DNA from: Acidipropionibacterium thoenii DSM 20276
GTDB lineage: Bacteria; Actinomycetota; Actinomycetes; Propionibacteriales; Propionibacteriaceae
Length of the DNA: 64,000 nt
Direction: 5' to 3'
Assembly: GCF_000423445.1 (NCBI RefSeq)
Contig: NZ_AUHZ01000013.1
Location: forward strand, 34,734 to 98,733
Shown here: in pieces, positions 60,113 through 64,000 of the stretch
Layout of the letters: each line of letters starts with the position of its first letter
Numbering within the stretch: the first letter of the stretch is position 1
Position numbers and translations under genes: made by a program
Notes under the pieces: model-generated
Database searches by the model: none
What the model was told of the DNA's origin: nothing
The model's input: only the letters and a program-made list of their open reading frames with translations

Positions 60113-61077
60113 GCAGCCTGCCCTTCGTCTCCGACACCTTCGATCCGCACCGGTGGCGCCAGGTCGAGATCCCCGGTCCGGGGCTGACCGACATGACCTA
60201 TCACCGGTTGGTCTCACCGCAGACCGGGGAGGATCTGCCGGTGGTGCGGATCGCCTTCGACCGGCCGGCGATCCGCAATGCCTTCCGCCCGCACACCGTC
60301 GACGAGTTGTACCGCAGCCTCGATGACGCCCGTTGCTCGGCCGATGTCGCGGCCATCATCCTCACCGGCAACGGCCCGGCGGCCGATAGCGGCTATGCCT
60401 TCTGCTCGGGAGGCGACCAGCGGATCCGTGGCGCGGCCGGCTACCAGTACGAGGACGGCGAGGCCGCCGGGGACGAGGACCTGTCCACCGATGCCCGCCA
60501 TCAGCGGCTGGCCAAGGGGCGGCTGGGACGGTTGCACATCCTCGAGGTGCAGCGGCTGATGAGAGCCACCCCCAAGCCGATCATCGCCGCCATTCCGGGC
60601 TGGACGACCGGCGGCGGACACTCCCTGATGGTGGTCGCCGACCTCGCGGTGGCCAGCCTCGAGCACGCCCGCTTCAAGCAGGTCGACGCCAACGTCGGGT
60701 CCTTCGACGCCGGCTACGGCTCGGCCCTGCTGGCCCGCCAGATCGGCGACAAGCGGGCCCGCGAGATCTTCTTCCTGGCGCAGACCTACGACGCCGCCCA
60801 GGCCGAGCGCTGGGGGGTGGTCAACCGTGCGGTCCCGCACGACGAACTGGAGACCACCGCCATCGAGATGGGGTTGAGCGTCTCCCGCCGATCCCCGCAG
60901 GCGATCCGGATGCTCAAGTACGCCTTCAACATGGTCGACGACGGGATCGCCGGCCAGCAGGCCTTCGCCGGTGAGGCGACCCGGCTGGCCTACATGACCG
61001 AGGAGGCCCAGGAGGGTCGCGATGCCTTCCTGGAGCACCGAGCTCCCGACTGGTCCTCGTATCCCTACTACTACTGA
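60109..61077 (+). CDS. menB: 1,4-dihydroxy-2-naphthoyl-CoA synthase
   Basis: 322 residues, the long actinobacterial form. Crotonase fold with FCSGGDQRIRGAAGY (oxyanion hole and active-site loop), PGWTTGGGHSL and VDANVGSFDAGYG. Cyclises o-succinylbenzoyl-CoA in menaquinone synthesis. GTG start overlaps the rhomboid stop. Ends with SYPYYY, a typical MenB C-terminus. Confidence 0.95.
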   Translation: MSSLPFVSDTFDPHRWRQVEIPGPGLTDMTYHRLVSPQTGEDLPVVRIAFDRPAIRNAFRPHTVDELYRSLDDARCSADVAAIILTGNGPAADSGYAFCSGGDQRIRGAAGYQYEDGEAAGDEDLSTDARHQRLAKGRLGRLHILEVQRLMRATPKPIIAAIPGWTTGGGHSLMVVADLAVASLEHARFKQVDANVGSFDAGYGSALLARQIGDKRAREIFFLAQTYDAAQAERWGVVNRAVPHDELETTAIEMGLSVSRRSPQAIRMLKYAFNMVDDGIAGQQAFAGEATRLAYMTEEAQEGRDAFLEHRAPDWSSYPYYY

Positions 61078-61082
61078 GCCGC

Positions 61083-61102
61083 CTGGTGGCTTCTGCCACC
61101 AG
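61083..61102 (+). terminator. Hairpin directly after menB
   Basis: 8-bp stem (61083-61090 with 61095-61102), loop TTCT, six bases after the menB stop. No T-run. It may be a weak terminator or a stability element. Confidence 0.45.
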
Positions 61103-61106
61103 ATGC

Positions 61107-61182
61107 TGCGCAGATCACTCCGCAGACGGCGGTTCAGGCGGCTGCCGGTGCACGAACCCCCGTCTGCGGAGTGATGTGCGCA
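61107..61182 (+). promoter_or_regulatory. Long inverted repeat between menB and menE
   Basis: Arms 61107-61129 and 61160-61182 match in 22 of 23 positions, with a 30-bp loop. It ends 20 bp before the menE start codon. It could be an attenuator or operator for menE-menF, or the remnant of a small mobile insertion. Confidence 0.5.
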
Positions 61183-61202
61183 GTCTGTGCGAGGATCGCA
61201 AC

Positions 61203-62402
61203 GTGAATCTGCTGTCGAATGCCCGGGTGGTCCGAGTCGAGCGGACCGACGACGACGTCTCCTGGCTGATGGAACGCCTGGCGGCCGCCCTGTCAGGTAC
61301 CACCCGCTCGGTACTGGTACCGGTCGGCGGCCAGGAGATGCCCCCGGCGGTCGTCACGGACCTGGAGAAGCGGGCGGCCCGTGACCTGGAGGATGTCCGG
61401 ATCATCGTGCGCACCTCCGGTTCGACCACCGGTCATGGCCGCCTGGTCGGGCTCTCGGCGGCACAGCTCACCGCCTCCATCAACGCCACCGACGACCGGA
61501 TCGGGGGTCCTGGCACCTGGGTGCTGGCACTGCCTCCCCATCACATCGCGGGCCTGCAGGTGGTGGCCCGTTCGGTGCTGGCCGGCACCACACCGGTGGT
61601 GCTCACCGGTTCCTTCGACGCCGAGCAGCTGGCAGCCGGCATCGACCGGGCACTGGCCCGCGACCAGAACTCCCGGGTGCACCTCTCCCTGGTCCCCACC
61701 CAACTGGTCGACGCCCTCGCCAACGACCGGTGCCGCGAGGCCCTGGCCCGGTGCACCTCGGTGCTGGTCGGCGGCGCCGCCGCGGGCCCCGGTCTCATCT
61801 CACGGGCCCGGCAGGCCGGGATCGGGGTCCGGGTGACCTACGGCATGAGCGAGACCTGCGGTGGCTGCGTCTACGACGGGGTGCCGCTGGCGGGCATGCA
61901 GGTCCGGATCGACGAGGGTGTCGTGCATCTGGGCGGTCCGATGGTGATGAGCGGCTACCTCGACGCCGACCTGGGAATCGACGAGCGGGACGGCCTCCGC
62001 TGGCTGACGACCAGCGACCTGGGCCATCTGGACGCCGGCGAGCTCGTCATCGATGGCCGCGCCGATGATGTCATCATCTCCGGGGGCCTCAAGATCAACG
62101 CCGCGGAGGTCGCCCAGGCAGTCCGCGCCACCGGGATGGTGAGTCGGGCGGCGGTGCTCGGCCTGAGCGACGAGCGCTGGGGGGAGCTGGTGACCGCGGT
62201 CGTGGTCCCCTCGGCCAGCTGGACATCGGCCCGGGAGCTGCGCGAGGCGGTCGCCTCCCGACTGCCCAGGAGTCATGCACCGCGGATGGTGGTGACAGCC
62301 GAGGAGGTGCCCATGTTGGCGTCCGGGAAGGTCGACCGGATCAGGCTGCGGCAGTGGGCCGAGGCGGCCCGCGACGAGGGCCGGGCGTGGCGCCGGGACT
62401 GA
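61203..62402 (+). CDS. menE: o-succinylbenzoate--CoA ligase
   Basis: 399 residues, short for an adenylate-forming enzyme but usual for actinobacterial MenE. RTSGSTTGHGR (phosphate loop), YGMSETCGGCVYDG, DLGHLDAGELVIDGRADDVIISGGLKI and the C-terminal LASGKVDR lysine. Starts at GTG 61203 with GAGG upstream. Between menB and menF. Confidence 0.9.
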   Translation: MNLLSNARVVRVERTDDDVSWLMERLAAALSGTTRSVLVPVGGQEMPPAVVTDLEKRAARDLEDVRIIVRTSGSTTGHGRLVGLSAAQLTASINATDDRIGGPGTWVLALPPHHIAGLQVVARSVLAGTTPVVLTGSFDAEQLAAGIDRALARDQNSRVHLSLVPTQLVDALANDRCREALARCTSVLVGGAAAGPGLISRARQAGIGVRVTYGMSETCGGCVYDGVPLAGMQVRIDEGVVHLGGPMVMSGYLDADLGIDERDGLRWLTTSDLGHLDAGELVIDGRADDVIISGGLKINAAEVAQAVRATGMVSRAAVLGLSDERWGELVTAVVVPSASWTSARELREAVASRLPRSHAPRMVVTAEEVPMLASGKVDRIRLRQWAEAARDEGRAWRRD

Positions 62403-62421
62403 GAACCTAGACTCTGCACTC

Positions 62422-63651
62422 GTGCCCGCTACCCAGACATCAGTGCTTCTCAGCACGGAGCTGCCCGACTCCCGGTTTCTCGCCGAGGCACCCGGCGCGG
62501 ACTGGCTCTCGGCCGTCGCGCCGCTGCTGCCCGAGTCCGTCGAGCGGCCCTGGGTGTGGGTCTCCCCCCAGGCCGACGCGGCTCCGGCGGTACTCGGCTG
62601 GGGTGAGGCGGCACGGTTCAGTGCGAGCGGGCACCAAGGGGTCCAGCGAGCCTGGCAGGAGTTCAGCCGGTGGGCCCGACAGGCCGGTGCCGACCCGGTG
62701 GCCCTGGGGTCCTTCCCCTTCTCCCGCCGCCGGCCTGGCGACCTGGTGGTGCCCGCCGTCACCGTCCTGAGAAGGGCCCCCGGTCAACCGACCGAGGTGA
62801 TCGCTGCACCCGGGACCGCCATGCCTGTTCCCTCACCGACCGCCCCGCCAGCCCCCCTCACCCTCACTGAGATCCCCCGGCCGGGAGCCGAGCCAGCCTG
62901 GCGTCAGGCCGTGCAGGCCGCCATCCGGAGCCTGACTCTGGACTCGCGGATCCAGAAGGTCGTGCTGGCCCGCGCGGTCGAGCTGGCGGCCTCCCGACCG
63001 GTGCGCCAGAGTGCGGTGGCCGCTGCTCTGGCCGCGCGATTCCCCGGCTGCTGGACCTATGCCCACGACGGGCTGGTGGGCGCGACCCCAGAGCTGCTGG
63101 TCGACCTGCGCAACGGCCGGTTCCGGTGCCGGGTGCTGGCAGGGACCCGCAAGCCGGCCTGGTCGGAGGAGTTGCTGAGCGATCCCAAGGAGCAGCGCGA
63201 GCACGAACTGGCGGTGGCATCGGTCACCTCGGCCCTGGCGGGCGACGGGATCGAGCCGAAGATCGACGGACCCTTCCTGCTGAAACTGCCGAATGTCACC
63301 CACCTGGCCACCGACATCACCGCCGCGGTGGGTCCCCGGACCAGCGCCGCCCGGATCGTCGACGATCTGCACCCCACAGCGGCGGTGTGCGGTACCCCGC
63401 GGGATGAGGCCTACCGGATCATCGGCCGGGTCGAGGACCTGGACCGCGGGCGGTTCTCCGGGCCGGTCGGCTGGATGTCGGCCGATGGCTCGGGCCAGTG
63501 GGGTATCGGTCTGCGCTGCGGCCAGTTCTCCCCGGGATCCCGGCGCGTCCGGGTGTTCGCCGGGGCAGGGATCATGCCCTCCTCGGATCCGGCCAAGGAG
63601 TGGCTGGAGACCGGCGCCAAGATGGAGGCCTTCCGCTCGGCTCTGGGTTAG
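62422..63651 (+). CDS. menF: Isochorismate synthase
   Basis: 409 residues. Chorismate-utilising fold: KVVLARAVEL, GATPELLV, LAGTRKP, CGTPRDEAYRII, GRFSGPVGWM and AGAGIMPSSDPAKEW. Commits chorismate to menaquinone (the siderophore-type EntC is the alternative; the men context decides). GTG start at 62422, 19 bp after menE. The IS element begins about 20 bp after its stop. Confidence 0.92.
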   Translation: MPATQTSVLLSTELPDSRFLAEAPGADWLSAVAPLLPESVERPWVWVSPQADAAPAVLGWGEAARFSASGHQGVQRAWQEFSRWARQAGADPVALGSFPFSRRRPGDLVVPAVTVLRRAPGQPTEVIAAPGTAMPVPSPTAPPAPLTLTEIPRPGAEPAWRQAVQAAIRSLTLDSRIQKVVLARAVELAASRPVRQSAVAAALAARFPGCWTYAHDGLVGATPELLVDLRNGRFRCRVLAGTRKPAWSEELLSDPKEQREHELAVASVTSALAGDGIEPKIDGPFLLKLPNVTHLATDITAAVGPRTSAARIVDDLHPTAAVCGTPRDEAYRIIGRVEDLDRGRFSGPVGWMSADGSGQWGIGLRCGQFSPGSRRVRVFAGAGIMPSSDPAKEWLETGAKMEAFRSALG

Positions 63652-63670
63652 ATGTACTTCCCCGGGAGGT

Positions 63671-64000
63671 TGTGAACGGGTGAGGTAGCGAAGGCCTCCG
63701 GGCAGGATGTGGGTTACCACACTCACTCTCCTGACCACGGAGGTCTTCGTGACTCACGCTAACGCACCCTTGACACCGGAAGGGCGTCGTCGTCTTGCTG
63801 TTCTCGTCGTGGAACAGGGCTGGTCGTTGCGGCGGGCGGCGGAACGGTTCCAGTGCTCGCCCGCGACGGTGAAGCGGTGGGCCGACAGGTACCGGGCAGG
63901 GCTGCCGTTGATCGACCGTAGTTCGAGGCCCACCTCGTCACCGAACCGGCTTTCGCGTAAGACGGAGCATCGGATCGTCGCGTTGCGGTTCACTCGCCGG
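63671..64000 (+). mobile_element. Insertion sequence, IS481-like, left part (right part beyond window)
   Basis: The boundary is inferred: a TGT (63671) about 20 bp after menF precedes a leader and the transposase. IS481 elements typically begin with TGT. The terminal repeat cannot be verified because the right end is not in the window. Confidence 0.6.
63749..64000 (+). CDS. IS481-type transposase, N-terminal 84 residues
   Basis: From a GTG with GGAGG six bases upstream, 84 codons run open to the window edge. The first 50 residues form a helix-turn-helix (SLRRAAERFQCSPATVKRWADRY), then a linker (SSRPTSSPNRLSRKTEHRI) typical of IS481/IS30-like transposases just before the rve catalytic domain. 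The DDE residues would lie outside the window. Confidence 0.82.
   Translation, partial: MTHANAPLTPEGRRRLAVLVVEQGWSLRRAAERFQCSPATVKRWADRYRAGLPLIDRSSRPTSSPNRLSRKTEHRIVALRFTRR

Overview
The window is about 64 kb of high-GC actinobacterial chromosome. Gene content points to Propionibacteriaceae, possibly an Acidipropionibacterium-like organism. The clues are the pnp-rpsO-ribF-truB / rbfA-infB-nusA-rimP-proS order, non-mevalonate isoprenoid genes (dxr, rip1, ispG), menaquinone genes, aspartase, a quinone-linked pyruvate oxidase and tandem acyl-CoA synthetases. Genus and species are inference. No rRNA, tRNA, CRISPR array or prophage was seen. Both window edges cut genes: the C-terminus of a pyruvate dehydrogenase (quinone) on the left and an IS481-type transposase on the right.

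Layout. 1-6.6 kb: poxB, an LmeA-like protein, dapB, a NarL-type two-component system whose response regulator carries an in-frame stop codon, and a small membrane protein. 6.6-11.3 kb: pnp, rpsO, ribF, truB. 11.3-19.7 kb: a polyol island with two divergent arms. The left arm is a sorbitol-6-phosphate dehydrogenase-like SDR and a fructose-6-phosphate aldolase-like protein. The right arm is a PRD/EIIA regulator, GutM, the sorbitol-type PTS genes srlA-srlE-srlB, a private HPr and an AraM/EgsA-type dehydrogenase. The island separates truB from rbfA, which are normally neighbours. 19.7-28.8 kb: rbfA, infB, ylxR, nusA, rimP, a lipoprotein, a TSUP permease and proS. 28.9-32.3 kb: a transglutaminase / alpha-E / circularly permuted ATP-grasp operon of unsettled function. 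32.4-35.7 kb: GNAT, ispG, rip1. 35.8-43.7 kb: a serine hydrolase, a ChaA-type antiporter, rlmN, cdsA, frr, pyrH, tsf, rpsB. 44-54 kb: an M23 protein with two LytM domains, xerC, a lactonase-like propeller, def, a SpoU methyltransferase, an SBF-type transporter, a stomatin/NfeD pair, an ABC ATPase, dxr and an unknown gene. 54-63.7 kb: aspA, two tandem acs genes, a rhomboid protease and menB-menE-menF, followed by the IS element.

The most interesting system is the polyol island. As read here, a polyol enters as its phosphate through the Srl-type PTS and the SrlD-like enzyme oxidises it to a ketose phosphate. The aldolase could cleave that to dihydroxyacetone plus glyceraldehyde 3-phosphate, and the AraM-type dehydrogenase could reduce a C3 keto compound, balancing NADH. 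This chain is inference from family membership. Secondary observations are a three-way-junction leader in front of rpsB, a daisy chain of ATGA-linked mini-ORFs in front of infB, a 132-bp identical tract shared by the two acs genes, and paired consensus DnaA boxes upstream of the M23 gene.
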